NCBI RefSeq assembly: GCF_000819785.1
Contig: NZ_CDBK01000107.1
Span: 1 to 64,000, forward strand
Length of the DNA: 64,000 bases
Reading direction: 5' to 3'
Source: Aeromonas caviae
Lineage (GTDB): Bacteria > Pseudomonadota > Gammaproteobacteria > Enterobacterales > Aeromonadaceae
Numbering within the stretch: position 1 is the first letter of the stretch; each line of letters opens with the position of its first letter. The position numbers and the translations under genes are program-made. Below the pieces are notes generated by a model that searched no databases, was not told the DNA's origin, and was given only the letters and a program-made list of their open reading frames with translations. Shown here piece by piece: positions 28,279 through 37,213 of this stretch.

Positions 28279-29175
28279 TTATTCCATCATCTTTTCAATG
28301 GGCAGCACCAGGATGGAGCTGGCACCCAGGGCCTTGAGCTGTTCCATGGTCTCCCAGAACAGGGTTTCGCTGGAGACGACGTGCAGGGCCACCTGGTTGG
28401 TGTCACCGGCGAGCTGCATGATGGTGGGACGTTCCGCCCCCGGCAGCAGATCGGTGATGGCATCGAGCTTGTCTTTGGGGGCGTGCAGCATGATGTATTT
28501 GCTTTCGCGCGCCTGCTGCATCCCCTGGATGCGGGGCAGCAGCTTGTCGATGAGTTTCTGCTTGGCATCGTTCAGAGGGTTGGGAGCCTGCACCAGGACG
28601 GCCTTGGAGCGGTAGATCACCTCGACCTCTTTCAGGCCGTTGGCTTCCAGGGTCGCGCCGGTGGAGACCAGATCGCAGATGGCATCGGCCAGACCCGCGC
28701 GGGGGGCCACTTCCACCGAGCCGCCCAGCATAACGCTCTTGAAGCCCAGGCCCTTCTCGTCGAAGAAGCGCTTGAGCAGACCGGGGTAGGAGGTGGCGAT
28801 GCGTTTGCCGGCAAGGCTCTCGGGTCCTGTGTAGTTGACATCGTCCGGCACCGCCAGAGAGAGGCGGCAGCCGCCGAAGTCGAGCTGCTTGAGGGTCTTC
28901 ACCGCAAAGGGCTGCCCCTGGGCTGCGCGGATGAGCTGCACCTCTTCGAGAACGTTCTCGCCGATGATGCCAAGATCGACCACCCCTTCCATCACCAGAC
29001 CCGGGATGTCGTCATCACGCACTCGCAGAATGTCGATGGGCATGTTCTCGACATGGGCGATGAGGCGCTGTTCCCGCAGGTTGATCTTGAGGCCGCAGCT
29101 CTTGAAGAGGGCCTGGGAATCCTGGCTCAGACGACCGGATTTTTGCATGGCGATGCGCAGACGTTGTGTTTCCAT
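28279..29175 (-). CDS. hisG: ATP phosphoribosyltransferase (long form)
   Basis: HisG, 298 aa, catalyses the committed first step of histidine synthesis and is feedback-inhibited by histidine. It has the long-form architecture: catalytic lobes (about 1-220, with [16 protein letters not shown] and the PRPP loop in [10 protein letters not shown]) plus the C-terminal ACT-like regulatory domain (about 225-298, ending [13 protein letters not shown]... pattern). It is the first structural gene after the leader peptide and attenuator, so it is under both enzymatic and transcriptional histidine control. Confidence 0.97.
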   Translation of the reverse strand: METQRLRIAMQKSGRLSQDSQALFKSCGLKINLREQRLIAHVENMPIDILRVRDDDIPGLVMEGVVDLGIIGENVLEEVQLIRAAQGQPFAVKTLKQLDFGGCRLSLAVPDDVNYTGPESLAGKRIATSYPGLLKRFFDEKGLGFKSVMLGGSVEVAPRAGLADAICDLVSTGATLEANGLKEVEVIYRSKAVLVQAPNPLNDAKQKLIDKLLPRIQGMQQARESKYIMLHAPKDKLDAITDLLPGAERPTIMQLAGDTNQVALHVVSSETLFWETMEQLKALGASSILVLPIEKMME

Positions 29176-29194
29176 TGCTCGATTTCCTTCTAGT

Positions 29195-29236
29195 CAAAAA
29201 CGAAAAAACCCTCGGAAGTATGTGCTTCCGAGGGTT
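29195..29236 (-). promoter_or_regulatory. his operon attenuator (terminator hairpin)
   Basis: A 12-bp perfect stem (29207-29218 with 29225-29236) with a 6-nt loop is followed on the minus strand by TTTTCGTTTTTG. It lies between the polyhistidine leader peptide and hisG, the classical attenuator position: stalling at the His codons would allow an antiterminator to form upstream. Confidence 0.92.
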
Positions 29237-29303
29237 CATGAATCTTGCGGTCCTTTTGGAAGTCACCAGTTAAGTGTCTTCCAGCAGTCAACCTCCTGAA
29301 AGA

Positions 29304-29354
29304 CTATTCGGGATGATGATGGTGATGATGAGTCTTCAGGTTGGTGAACTTCAT
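29304..29354 (-). CDS. hisL: his operon leader peptide (six consecutive His)
   Basis: A 16-aa peptide, MKFTNLKTHHHHHHPE, is encoded just upstream of the attenuator. The run of six His codons followed by Pro-Glu closely parallels the E. coli leader, which has seven. When charged tRNA-His is scarce the ribosome stalls on the run and lets transcription proceed into hisG. Translation of this gene is regulatory; the peptide itself has no expected function. Confidence 0.95.
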   Translation of the reverse strand: MKFTNLKTHHHHHHPE

Positions 29355-29518
29355 GATGTAATCAATCCTTTACAAATCAGATGCCGTTGTTGACGCCCGA
29401 TTTAAACTACCTGCCTTGACAGAAAATGCAACCGAAAAATGTGATCAGGACGATTAAAGTTGAGAAAACGGTTTTCTGGTCGATAACTAGACAATGAGAT
29501 GCCAAAGGAGGCGACATC
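29355..29518. other. Divergent promoter region of the his operon and a small gene
   Basis: This AT-richer stretch must hold the his promoter on the minus strand, where a TTTAAAT -10-like sequence is visible near 29399-29405. On the plus strand TTGAGA (29460-29465) and GATAAC (29482-29487), 16 nt apart, form a plausible promoter about 30 nt before the small gene at 29519. Confidence 0.45.
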
Positions 29519-29764
29519 ATGCCCAGCCAGGACCTGTTATTTCCCATCCTGCCCCGCGCACCCTCGACACCGAGCCCGGATGACATCAAGCGGGAGGTGA
29601 CCCAGATCAGCCAGAAACATCAGCTGCGCAAGATAGGCACCGACAATGGCGGCGGTGGCCAGCATCACCAGCAGAGAGAGCAGCCGCCAAAGCCTGATCA
29701 ACCAGCGGTGCAGGATGATGATCACAAACCGGATCCGGACCACCGGATTGATCTCTTCGTCTGA
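29519..29764 (+). CDS. Small hydrophilic protein of unknown function
   Basis: An 81-aa product starts MPSQDLLFPILPRAPSTPSP, then DDIKREVTQISQKHQLRKIG, a Gly/His/Gln-rich and Asp/His/Pro-rich low-complexity part, and the end RIDLFV. I do not recognise a family. It is called as a gene because a near-perfect Shine-Dalgarno (AAAGGAGG) lies 7 nt before the ATG, a promoter-like pair lies upstream, and codons mostly end in G or C as elsewhere in the window. The opposite strand has a hydrophobic frame (29537-29770) with weaker signals; hydrophobicity is expected opposite Asp/His/Gln-rich coding. It precedes yoaA by 61 nt and may be cotranscribed. Confidence 0.62.
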   Translation: MPSQDLLFPILPRAPSTPSPDDIKREVTQISQKHQLRKIGTDNGGGGQHHQQREQPPKPDQPAVQDDDHKPDPDHRIDLFV

Positions 29765-29825
29765 ACGCATTATCAGTCCCGCTTTTTCCGCGCTTTTGGC
29801 ATAATGCCCGCTTTTGCAGCGGGAC

Positions 29826-31745
29826 ATGCCTTTGACCATCATCCAGACCCTGTTCAAGCCAGACGGCCCCCTGGCCCGCCATATTGACGGCTTCAAGGCC
29901 CGTGCCCCGCAACTGGAGATGGCCGAGGCGGTGTCCCGTGCCATCAAGCAAGGTGGCCGCTTGCTGGTGGAGGCTGGAACAGGCACTGGCAAAACCTATG
30001 CCTATCTGGTGCCTGCGCTGGAATCCGGCAAGCGGGTGGTGATCAGCACCGGGTCCAAGAACCTGCAAGAGCAGCTCTTCTATCGGGATCTGCCCACCAT
30101 CACGGGGGCGCTTCACTACACCCCGCCGGTGGCACTGCTCAAGGGGCGCAGCAATTACCTCTGCATCGAGCGGATGAACCGGCTGTTGAGTGAATCCCAT
30201 CTGCAAAAGCCCGAGATCCTGAGCGATCTCGTGAAGGTCAAATCCTGGTCGACCGCTACCGACAACGGCGATGTGGGGGATATCCCGGGGCTACAGGAGA
30301 ACGCCGAGATCCTTGCCCACGTCACCAGCACCAACGACAACTGCCTGGGTCGCGACTGCCCCTATTACGATGATTGTCACCTGGTCATCGCCCGGCGCCG
30401 TGCCATGGACGCCCAGGTGGTGGTGATCAACCACCACCTCTTTTTCGCCGACATGGCGGTCAAAGACACCGGCTTTGGCGAGCTGGTGCCCGAGGCGCAG
30501 GTCTATGTCTTCGACGAGGCGCACCAGCTGCCCGAGATCGCCAGCCACTACTTCGGCAAGTCCGTGGGCAGTCGCACCATCCAGGATTTGGCGCAGGATA
30601 TCCAGCTCGCCTACCGGGCAGAGGCTCATGACATGGCCCAGCTTGGCAAGGCGGCGGACAGGCTCGCCATTGCCAGTCAGGATCTGCGCCTTGCCTTCGG
30701 CGTGGAGGGGGGGCGCGGCAACACCCGGGATCTGCTGAGACAATCCCTCTGGGCCCAGGCGCTGGCCCGCCTCAATGATGCCATCGGGCTCTGTTATGAA
30801 GTGCTGAAACTGGCGCTCGGGCGAGGGGAGCAGCTGGATCACTGTTTCGAGCGCATCAGCGAGCTGCGTACTCGCCTTGGGGAGGTGCTGGCGGTCAACC
30901 AGACCGGTTTCTCCTACTGGTATGACTGTTCGCGTCTGCACTTTACCCTCAATCTGACGCCGCTGTCGGTCGCCGAGCGCTTCGGTGCCGAGGTGCAGCG
31001 CCCCGAGGTGGCCTGGGTCTTCACCTCGGCCACCTTGACGGTGGACAATCGCTTCGCCCACTTCGTCGCCGAGATGGGGCTGGCCGGCAGCGCCGAACTC
31101 ATTCTCGACAGTCCGTTCGATTACGCCGAGCAGGCGCGCCTGTGCGTACCCCGTTTCCTGCCAGAGCCCAATGCCTTCGGGCGCGGGGAGCAGCTGGCGA
31201 CCCTGATGATCCCCCTCATCAACAAGACGCCGGGGGGGTGCTTCTTCCTCTGCACCAGCCATCAGGTGATGCGCCAGGTGGCCGAGGTGCTACGCCGGGA
31301 AATCGGCCGCACCGTCCTGCTGCAAGGGGAAGACAACAAGCAGCGGCTGCTCAAGACCTTCGTGGAAAACGGTCGGGCCGTGCTGGTGGCCACCAGCAGT
31401 TTCTGGGAGGGGATAGACGTGCGGGGGGCGGCATTGTCCTGTGTTATCATCGACAAGCTGCCCTTTGCGAGCCCGGACGATCCCCAGCTCAAGGCACGGG
31501 TGGAGGATTGCAAGCTCAAGGGGGGAGATCCCTTTGCCGAGCTGCAGTTGCCCAAGGCGGTGATTGCCCTCAAGCAGGGGGTGGGGCGGCTCATCCGTGA
31601 TCGCAGTGATCACGGCGTACTGGTTATTTGTGATCCCCGGGTGGTAAACAAGCCCTATGGCGCCACCTTCATCAAGAGCCTGCCTGCCATTCCACGGACC
31701 CGGGAGCTGGCGACCCTGGGAGAATTTTTCGGACCACGGGAGTGA
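29826..31745 (+). CDS. yoaA: ATP-dependent DNA helicase YoaA (DinG/XPD family)
   Basis: The protein is 639 aa from the ATG at 29826 (MPLTIIQTLFKPDGPLARHI). It has Walker A EAGTGTGKT (near 44-52), the iron-sulphur cluster cysteines (one in NYLCIERMN near 111, three in CLGRDCPYYDDC near 172-183), DEAH in YVFDEAHQLPEIA and C-terminal helicase motifs FLCTSHQVM and KQGVGRLIRDRSDHGVL. YoaA unwinds DNA in a 5'-3' direction and in E. coli works with the polymerase chi subunit in repair of stalled forks. Synteny with tsaB, slp, fadD and rnd matches E. coli. A TTG start 12 nt upstream is possible. Confidence 0.94.
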   Translation: MPLTIIQTLFKPDGPLARHIDGFKARAPQLEMAEAVSRAIKQGGRLLVEAGTGTGKTYAYLVPALESGKRVVISTGSKNLQEQLFYRDLPTITGALHYTPPVALLKGRSNYLCIERMNRLLSESHLQKPEILSDLVKVKSWSTATDNGDVGDIPGLQENAEILAHVTSTNDNCLGRDCPYYDDCHLVIARRRAMDAQVVVINHHLFFADMAVKDTGFGELVPEAQVYVFDEAHQLPEIASHYFGKSVGSRTIQDLAQDIQLAYRAEAHDMAQLGKAADRLAIASQDLRLAFGVEGGRGNTRDLLRQSLWAQALARLNDAIGLCYEVLKLALGRGEQLDHCFERISELRTRLGEVLAVNQTGFSYWYDCSRLHFTLNLTPLSVAERFGAEVQRPEVAWVFTSATLTVDNRFAHFVAEMGLAGSAELILDSPFDYAEQARLCVPRFLPEPNAFGRGEQLATLMIPLINKTPGGCFFLCTSHQVMRQVAEVLRREIGRTVLLQGEDNKQRLLKTFVENGRAVLVATSSFWEGIDVRGAALSCVIIDKLPFASPDDPQLKARVEDCKLKGGDPFAELQLPKAVIALKQGVGRLIRDRSDHGVLVICDPRVVNKPYGATFIKSLPAIPRTRELATLGEFFGPRE

Positions 31746-31842
31746 GTCCGCCGCGCCGGGGCTGATTGCCCCCGGTCATGCATGACGGCAGGCCTTGGCC
31801 ATGCTGACGATTTAACTGACTGATGTGAAGAGAATAAAAAGA

Positions 31843-32544
31843 ATGGATGAGTTGAAGATCCTGGCCGTGGATACCGCCACCGAAGCCTGCTCCGCAGCCC
31901 TCTTGGTGGGCGATACCCTCTACTCCCGCTGGGAAGAGGCGCCCCGTGACCATACCCGCAAGATCCTGCCCATGGTTCAGGCTCTGTTGGATGAAGCCGG
32001 TCTATCGTTGGATGAGCTCGACGCCATCGCTTTTGGCCGTGGGCCTGGCTCCTTCACCGGGGTACGGATCGGGATCAGCGTGGCCCAGGGGCTCGCCTTT
32101 GGTGCCGGCGTGCCGATGATCGGTGTCTCCACCCTGGCAGCCATGGCCCAGGGGGCCCATAAGCTGGAAGGGGCCGAGCAGGTGCTTGCCGCCATCGATG
32201 CGCGCATGGACGAGGTCTATTTCGGCCACTACGCCTTGGTGGACGGAGTGATGACGCTGGTGGGCGAGGAGGTGGTGAGCGAGCCAGCCGCACTGGTGCA
32301 GGCCCGTGACAAGCTGACTGGCGCGGTGAGCTGCGTTGGCACCGGTTTTGAAACCTATGGCGAGACCCTGGGCGGCCTGGCAGATGTGCTGATGCCAAGC
32401 CAGGTGCGTTTCCCGGCGGCCGCCGACATGCTGCCTCTGGCACGCCAGGCCTGGTTTGCGGGTGAGGCGGTGCCGGTAGAGCAGGCCACCCCTGTCTATC
32501 TGCGCGACAAGGTGACCTGGAAGAAACTGCCGGGTCGCGAATAA
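31843..32544 (+). CDS. tsaB: tRNA threonylcarbamoyladenosine biosynthesis protein TsaB
   Basis: TsaB (YeaZ), 233 aa, is an ASKHA-fold protein that partners with TsaD and TsaE to make t6A at position 37 of ANN-decoding tRNAs. Visible are the N-terminal phosphate-binding strand KILAVDTATEACSAALLVGD and the AFGRGPGSFTGVRIGISVAQ block. The ATG at 31843 is chosen; an upstream GTG would add six non-conserved residues. It lies 97 nt after yoaA and 50 nt before the lipoprotein gene. Confidence 0.95.
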   Translation: MDELKILAVDTATEACSAALLVGDTLYSRWEEAPRDHTRKILPMVQALLDEAGLSLDELDAIAFGRGPGSFTGVRIGISVAQGLAFGAGVPMIGVSTLAAMAQGAHKLEGAEQVLAAIDARMDEVYFGHYALVDGVMTLVGEEVVSEPAALVQARDKLTGAVSCVGTGFETYGETLGGLADVLMPSQVRFPAAADMLPLARQAWFAGEAVPVEQATPVYLRDKVTWKKLPGRE

Positions 32545-32594
32545 ACGGCAGCGGCTGTCCCGGGCTGCTTTGTCGGATGATGAAGGAGATACGA

Positions 32595-33110
32595 ATGAGA
32601 AAATCCGTGATCATGCTGGGATTGGTGGGGCTGCTGCTGGGCGGTTGCAGCACGGTGCCCAAAGAGCTTGCCTATGAGCCTGCGGATCAGCTGGTGGCCT
32701 ATCAACCCGCTCTGCAGGGGATGGAAGGCAAGCCGGCCCGCTGGAGCGGTGTCATCTCGGCGGTCCACAACAAGGCGGATCAGAGTGTCATCGAGGTGGT
32801 CTATCTGCCCCTCAAGTCCAACGGGGTGCCGGAGCAGACCGAGCAGAGCCCAGGTCGTTTTCTCGCCATCATGCAGGGGTTTGTCGACCCGACCCTCTAT
32901 GCCAAGGGTCGCAGCCTGACGGTGCTCGGCACCCTCGACAAGCCGGTGGACAGCCAGATTGGCGAGCACAAGTATCGCTTCTCGGTACTCAAGGTGACGG
33001 GGAGCAAGCTGTGGCCACCGGTGAAGGAGGTGGAGATCCGCTACATGGATCCCTACTTTTACGATCCTTTCTATGATCCCTTCTGGCCCAGACGGCCCCT
33101 GCGCCGCTGA
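32595..33110 (+). CDS. Slp/YeaY-family outer membrane lipoprotein
   Basis: The 171-aa precursor has a lipoprotein signal (MRKSVIMLGLVGLLLGGCST, lipobox LLGGC, mature N-terminus Cys19). The mature part has the Slp-family pattern of an N-terminal KELAYEPADQLVAYQ segment and a beta-rich core (WSGVISAVHNKADQSVIEVV). The C-terminus is unusual to the eye: an aromatic tandem YMDPYFYDPFYDPFWP followed by a basic tail. AAGGAG precedes the ATG by 6 nt. In E. coli the yeaY paralogue of slp also lies between tsaB and fadD. Slp is a starvation and stationary-phase lipoprotein; function here is inferred. Confidence 0.88.
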   Translation: MRKSVIMLGLVGLLLGGCSTVPKELAYEPADQLVAYQPALQGMEGKPARWSGVISAVHNKADQSVIEVVYLPLKSNGVPEQTEQSPGRFLAIMQGFVDPTLYAKGRSLTVLGTLDKPVDSQIGEHKYRFSVLKVTGSKLWPPVKEVEIRYMDPYFYDPFYDPFWPRRPLRR

Positions 33111-33119
33111 GGAGCCCGG

Positions 33120-33971
33120 ATGACGGCGACATTGCAGGAGCGCAGGCTGCGCCTGGCGGACGGGCGGCACATCGCCCTGCTGGACAATGGTCAGGAGGGC
33201 AGACCGCTGCTGGTGGCCCTCCATGGCTGGCTCGACAACGGTGCCAGCTTTTTGCCTCTGGCCCCCTGGCTGGGGGCGTTTCATCTGGTCTGCGTCGATC
33301 TGCCGGGCCATGGTCACTCCGATCACAAGTCGACTCCCTATGTCTTCGTGGACTGGCTGGATGATCTCTACCAGATCAGCCAGGCCGCGGGCTGGCAGCG
33401 TTTCATCCTGCTTGGTCACTCCCTGGGGGCGCTGATTGCCTCTGCCTATGCCGGCGTTTTTCCCGAACAAATCGAGCGGCTCATTCTGCTGGAGGGGCTC
33501 GGCCCCTTGAGCCAGCCCGACGAGGAGGTACCGGGGCAGCTGCGCCGCGCCATCCTCAACCGCACTCGTACCCGTGAGCGTGCAACCAGTGGATTTGCCA
33601 CCCTCGAGGAGGCGGTGGCTGCCCGCTGCAAGGTGGCGGACATTCCCTCGAGTGCGGCACGCCTTATCTGCGAGCGGCAGCTGGAGGCGCGGGCAGGGCG
33701 CTGGTATTGGCGCAGTGATCCCCGTCTTCGCGATCTCTCCCCCCTGCGCATGAGCGAGGGGCAGGCCCAGGCCCTGATCCGGGCCATCGCCTGTCCGGTG
33801 CTCTTTATCCGGGGAGAGCAGGGCTTCCCCGGGCTCCTGGCACAGTGGCAGTTGCGGGAGGCGGCCTTTGGCCACATTGAACGGGTGACAGTGGCAGGAG
33901 GCCATCATTTTCATATGGAAAATTCATCAGAAACCGCCGTTTATATCGAAAACTTCGCTCAAATCCGGTAG
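33120..33971 (+). CDS. Alpha/beta hydrolase
   Basis: The 283-aa enzyme has the alpha/beta-hydrolase pattern: ALHGWLDNGASF (oxyanion-hole HG), VDLPGHGHS, the nucleophile elbow GHSLGA (Ser near residue 102), a helical cap and the catalytic histidine in VAGGHHFHME near residue 262. The acid is probably the Asp/Glu region in LFIRGEQGFP. It resembles serine-hydrolase-like (SERHL) proteins; substrate unknown. GAGGAG precedes the ATG. It is only 9 nt after the lipoprotein gene, so the two are cotranscribed, and it lies upstream of fadD. Confidence 0.88.
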   Translation: MTATLQERRLRLADGRHIALLDNGQEGRPLLVALHGWLDNGASFLPLAPWLGAFHLVCVDLPGHGHSDHKSTPYVFVDWLDDLYQISQAAGWQRFILLGHSLGALIASAYAGVFPEQIERLILLEGLGPLSQPDEEVPGQLRRAILNRTRTRERATSGFATLEEAVAARCKVADIPSSAARLICERQLEARAGRWYWRSDPRLRDLSPLRMSEGQAQALIRAIACPVLFIRGEQGFPGLLAQWQLREAAFGHIERVTVAGGHHFHMENSSETAVYIENFAQIR

Positions 33972-34131
33972 GATCGGCGGCTTTGAATCATGTCAGGTTT
34001 GCTTTCTCCCTCACATTTCCCGTTGTTAATTCACTGTTAATTGATGTTGCCTTATGTAAATATGTGCGGCATTAGAGCATGAACTTAAAACAATTGATTG
34101 AAATGGATGTGACAGGGACGGAGGCAACACA

Positions 34132-35844
34132 GTGAGCGCACAGGTGCGAGTTATGCAGGAGAAGTTCGTGGAAAGAGTCTGGCTGAAGCGTTATCCAGAA
34201 GGGGTGCCCGCCGAGATCAATCCAGACCAATACGGCTCTCTGGTCGAGATGTTTGAAGAGTCGGTGAACCAGTTCGCCGATCAGCCCGCCTTCGTCAACA
34301 TGGGGCAGACCATTACCTACCGCCGGCTGGAGGAGCAGTCCCGAGCCTTCGCCGCCTACCTGCAAAACGAGCTGAAGCTCGGCAAGGGGGACAGGGTGGC
34401 CGTGATGATGCCGAACCTGCTGCAATACCCCATCGCGGTATTCGGCATCCTGCGGGCCGGCATGACGGTGGTGAACGTCAACCCCCTCTATACCCCGCGC
34501 GAGCTGGAGCATCAGTTGAAAGACTCCGGCGCCAAGGCCATCGTCATCGTCTCCAACTTTGCCCACACCCTGGAAAAAGTGGTGTATGACACCCCGGTCA
34601 AGCATGTGATCCTGACCCGGATGGGAGACAACCTGGGGCTGGCCAAGGGGACCCTGGTCAACTTCGTGGTCAAATACGTCAAGAAGCTGGTGCCCAAGTA
34701 CAACCTGCCCCATGCCAGCACCATGCGCCAGGCCCTCGCCAAGGGGCGCTACCTGCAGTACATCAAACCCGAGATCAGCAACCAGGACATCGCCTTCCTG
34801 CAATACACCGGCGGGACCACCGGCCTCTCCAAGGGGGCCATGCTGACTCATCGCAACATGATCGCCAACGTCGAGCAGTGCCTCGGTGTCTATGGCCCTG
34901 TGCTGGAGCGCGGCAAGGAGTTCGTGGTCACGGCGCTGCCGCTCTATCACGTCTTCGCCCTGACGGTGAACTGCCTGCTGTTCATGCGTCTGGGGGGCTA
35001 CAACCTGCTCATCAGCAACCCCCGCGACATCCCGGGTTTTGTCAAAGAGATCAAAAAGTATCCTTTCACCTGCATCACCGGGGTGAACACCCTGTTCAAC
35101 GCCCTGGTCAACAACGACGAGTTCAAGGGCATGGATTTTGCCAAGCTCAAGCTCACCATCGGTGGCGGCATGGCGGTGCAACGGGCGGTGGCTGAGCAGT
35201 GGAAGGGGCTGACCGGCACCCCGCTGCTGGAGGGCTATGGCCTGACCGAGTGCTCGCCCCTGGTGAGCGTCTGCCCCTATGATCTGGTGGATTACAACGG
35301 CTCCATCGGTCTGCCGGTCTGCTCCACCGAGATCCGTCTGGTGGATGACGAGGGGAACCAGGTCACCGAACGGGGTGCCCCCGGCGAGATGCAGGTACGC
35401 GGTCCTCAGGTGATGACCGGCTACTGGCAGCGCCCGGAGGCGACCGCCGAGGTGATGCAGGATGGCTGGCTCTGCACCGGCGACATCGCGGTATGCGACG
35501 AGCAGGGTTTCTTCAAGATCGTCGATCGCAAGAAGGACATGATCCTGGTCTCCGGCTTCAACGTCTACCCGAACGAGATAGAAGACGTGGTAGCCCTGCA
35601 TCCCAAGGTGCTGGAGGTGGCCGCCGTCGGCGTACCCAACCCGGTGTCCGGCGAGCAGGTGAAGATCTTCGTGGTCAAGAAAGATGCAAAGCTGGCGGAA
35701 GAGGAGATAATTGCCCACTGCCGCAAACATCTGACTGCCTATAAGGTGCCGAAACTGGTAGAATTTCGCGACGAACTTCCCAAGACCAACGTGGGCAAGA
35801 TCCTGCGCCGCGTGCTGCGCGACGAGGAGATTGCCAAGCAGTAA
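34132..35844 (+). CDS. fadD: Long-chain fatty acid-CoA ligase
   Basis: FadD, 570 aa, activates exogenous long-chain fatty acids at the inner membrane for beta-oxidation. Motifs: [20 protein letters not shown] near residues 222-241, [13 protein letters not shown] near 366-378, [17 protein letters not shown], the fatty-acid signature [18 protein letters not shown] and the catalytic lysine near [10 protein letters not shown]. The GTG at 34132 is supported by GGAGG about 8 nt upstream; an ATG at 34153 is an alternative and nearer to the E. coli start. Upstream (33972-34131) is AT-rich and holds the promoter; no clear FadR site was seen. Gene order matches E. coli. Confidence 0.96.
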   Translation: MSAQVRVMQEKFVERVWLKRYPEGVPAEINPDQYGSLVEMFEESVNQFADQPAFVNMGQTITYRRLEEQSRAFAAYLQNELKLGKGDRVAVMMPNLLQYPIAVFGILRAGMTVVNVNPLYTPRELEHQLKDSGAKAIVIVSNFAHTLEKVVYDTPVKHVILTRMGDNLGLAKGTLVNFVVKYVKKLVPKYNLPHASTMRQALAKGRYLQYIKPEISNQDIAFLQYTGGTTGLSKGAMLTHRNMIANVEQCLGVYGPVLERGKEFVVTALPLYHVFALTVNCLLFMRLGGYNLLISNPRDIPGFVKEIKKYPFTCITGVNTLFNALVNNDEFKGMDFAKLKLTIGGGMAVQRAVAEQWKGLTGTPLLEGYGLTECSPLVSVCPYDLVDYNGSIGLPVCSTEIRLVDDEGNQVTERGAPGEMQVRGPQVMTGYWQRPEATAEVMQDGWLCTGDIAVCDEQGFFKIVDRKKDMILVSGFNVYPNEIEDVVALHPKVLEVAAVGVPNPVSGEQVKIFVVKKDAKLAEEEIIAHCRKHLTAYKVPKLVEFRDELPKTNVGKILRRVLRDEEIAKQ

Positions 35845-35884
35845 CCGGCATGCACTGCTTTGCAGTCCAGCGCTGTCGTTATGC

Positions 35885-35913
35885 AAAACCGTGGGACATC
35901 CACGGTTTTTTCT
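35885..35913 (+). terminator. Terminator of fadD
   Basis: A 10-bp perfect stem (35885-35894 with 35900-35909) with a 5-nt loop ends in six T, between fadD and rnd. Confidence 0.9.
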
Positions 35914-35942
35914 TTCTGGATCCGACCAACGTGCAGGCAACG

Positions 35943-37055
35943 ATGCAATATCAACTCATTTCACAGCAAGCCGAACTGGATCAGTATCTCGCTTCTCTGG
36001 CCGACGTTCCCCTGGCCATCGATACCGAATTCGTTCGCACCCGTACCTACTATCCCCAGCTCGGTCTGTTCCAGATCTACGATGGCAAGCAGCTTGCCCT
36101 GCTCGATCCCCTGACCCTGGATCTCTCCGGTTTGTGGCAACGCCTCGGTCGGGCCGGACAGATTGCCATCCTGCACGCCTCCGGTGAGGATCTGGAACTT
36201 ATCCAGCATCAGGCGGGTCACCTGCCCAACCAGATGCACGATACCCAGCTGGCGGCAGCCTTCCTGGGTCATGGCGTGTCGGTGGGGTTTGGCGCCCTGG
36301 TCAACGAATTCCTCGGGGTCGAGCTTGAGAAGGATCAGGCCCGTACCGACTGGCTGGCGCGCCCCCTTACCCCTCGTCAGCTGGAATATGCCGCGGCGGA
36401 TGTCTTCTACCTCATGCCCCTCTACGAGAAGGTGATGGCCAGACTGAGCGAGAGCGGCAAGTTCCCCTGGTTCGAGCAGGAGTGCCAGAACCACTCCGCC
36501 CGCAAGACCCAGGGCAGCGATCCCCGTCAAGCCTACCTCGAGATCGTCAACGCCTGGCAACTGGGTCGCCGTGAGCTGGCCATCCTGCGCGAGCTGGCCG
36601 CCTGGCGCCAGCAGGAAGCGGTACGCCGGGATCTCGCCCTCAACTTCGTGGTGAAAGAGCTGCACCTGTTCAAGGTGGCGGAGCGTCGTCCCGCTTCCCT
36701 TCGGGATCTCAACGAGCTGGGCCTCTCGCCCATCGAGATCAAGATCCACGGCAAGCGGATGCTGGACATCGTCGCCGCCGCCCAGCAGAGCGACCCTGCG
36801 AGCTGGCCCGATCCCATCCGCCGTCTGGTGGACTTTCCCCAGTACAAGGCCGAGCTCAAGCGCATCAAGGCCATGGTGGAGGAGAAGGCCAAGGCCAGCA
36901 ACATTCCGCCGGAGCTGGTGGCGAGCAAGAAGATCATCCACCAGTATTTCACCTGGAGCTGGCGCATGAGTGCCGAGGAGCGGGCCAGGGCGGACAAGCC
37001 CATGTTGCTGCAAGGGTGGCGTCATGAGCTGGTAGGCCACCTGCTGGCCCAGTGA
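35943..37055 (+). CDS. rnd: Ribonuclease D
   Basis: RNase D is 370 aa from the ATG at 35943 (MQYQLISQQAELDQYLASLA), close to the E. coli length. It is a 3'-5' exoribonuclease in tRNA 3' maturation. The DEDD exonuclease domain (about 1-170) shows IDTEFVRTRTYYP, the second acidic motif in MHDTQLAAAF and the third with its tyrosine in LEYAAADVFYL; HRDC domains follow (about 210-290 and 295-370). An upstream start would read through the fadD terminator and is rejected. Confidence 0.95.
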   Translation: MQYQLISQQAELDQYLASLADVPLAIDTEFVRTRTYYPQLGLFQIYDGKQLALLDPLTLDLSGLWQRLGRAGQIAILHASGEDLELIQHQAGHLPNQMHDTQLAAAFLGHGVSVGFGALVNEFLGVELEKDQARTDWLARPLTPRQLEYAAADVFYLMPLYEKVMARLSESGKFPWFEQECQNHSARKTQGSDPRQAYLEIVNAWQLGRRELAILRELAAWRQQEAVRRDLALNFVVKELHLFKVAERRPASLRDLNELGLSPIEIKIHGKRMLDIVAAAQQSDPASWPDPIRRLVDFPQYKAELKRIKAMVEEKAKASNIPPELVASKKIIHQYFTWSWRMSAEERARADKPMLLQGWRHELVGHLLAQ

Positions 37056-37072
37056 CGAGTACGCAGTACGAG

Positions 37073-37098
37073 AAGGGGAGTCCATGACTCCCCTTTTT
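37073..37098 (+). terminator. Terminator of rnd
   Basis: A 10-bp stem (37073-37082 with 37086-37095) with a CAT loop, followed by TTTTT. Confidence 0.88.
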
Positions 37099-37213
37099 CA
37101 TGCCTGTGCGGCTGCCCCCAGGGGTTGCCGGGATCGTCGCACCAGAGGGTTGGTCATGATGGGAAGCGAGAAGGGGTGGAGGAGGAAAATGGCGGGCACA
37201 AAGGGTGCCCCCA

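Noticed and set aside
29537-29770. 77-aa hydrophobic minus-strand frame between hisL and yoaA
   Set aside because: It lacks a strong ribosome-binding site, and hydrophobicity is expected opposite Asp/His/Gln codons. The plus-strand frame has a near-perfect Shine-Dalgarno.
33972-34131. FadR operator before fadD
   Set aside because: No sequence close to the TGG-5 nt-CCA core was found.
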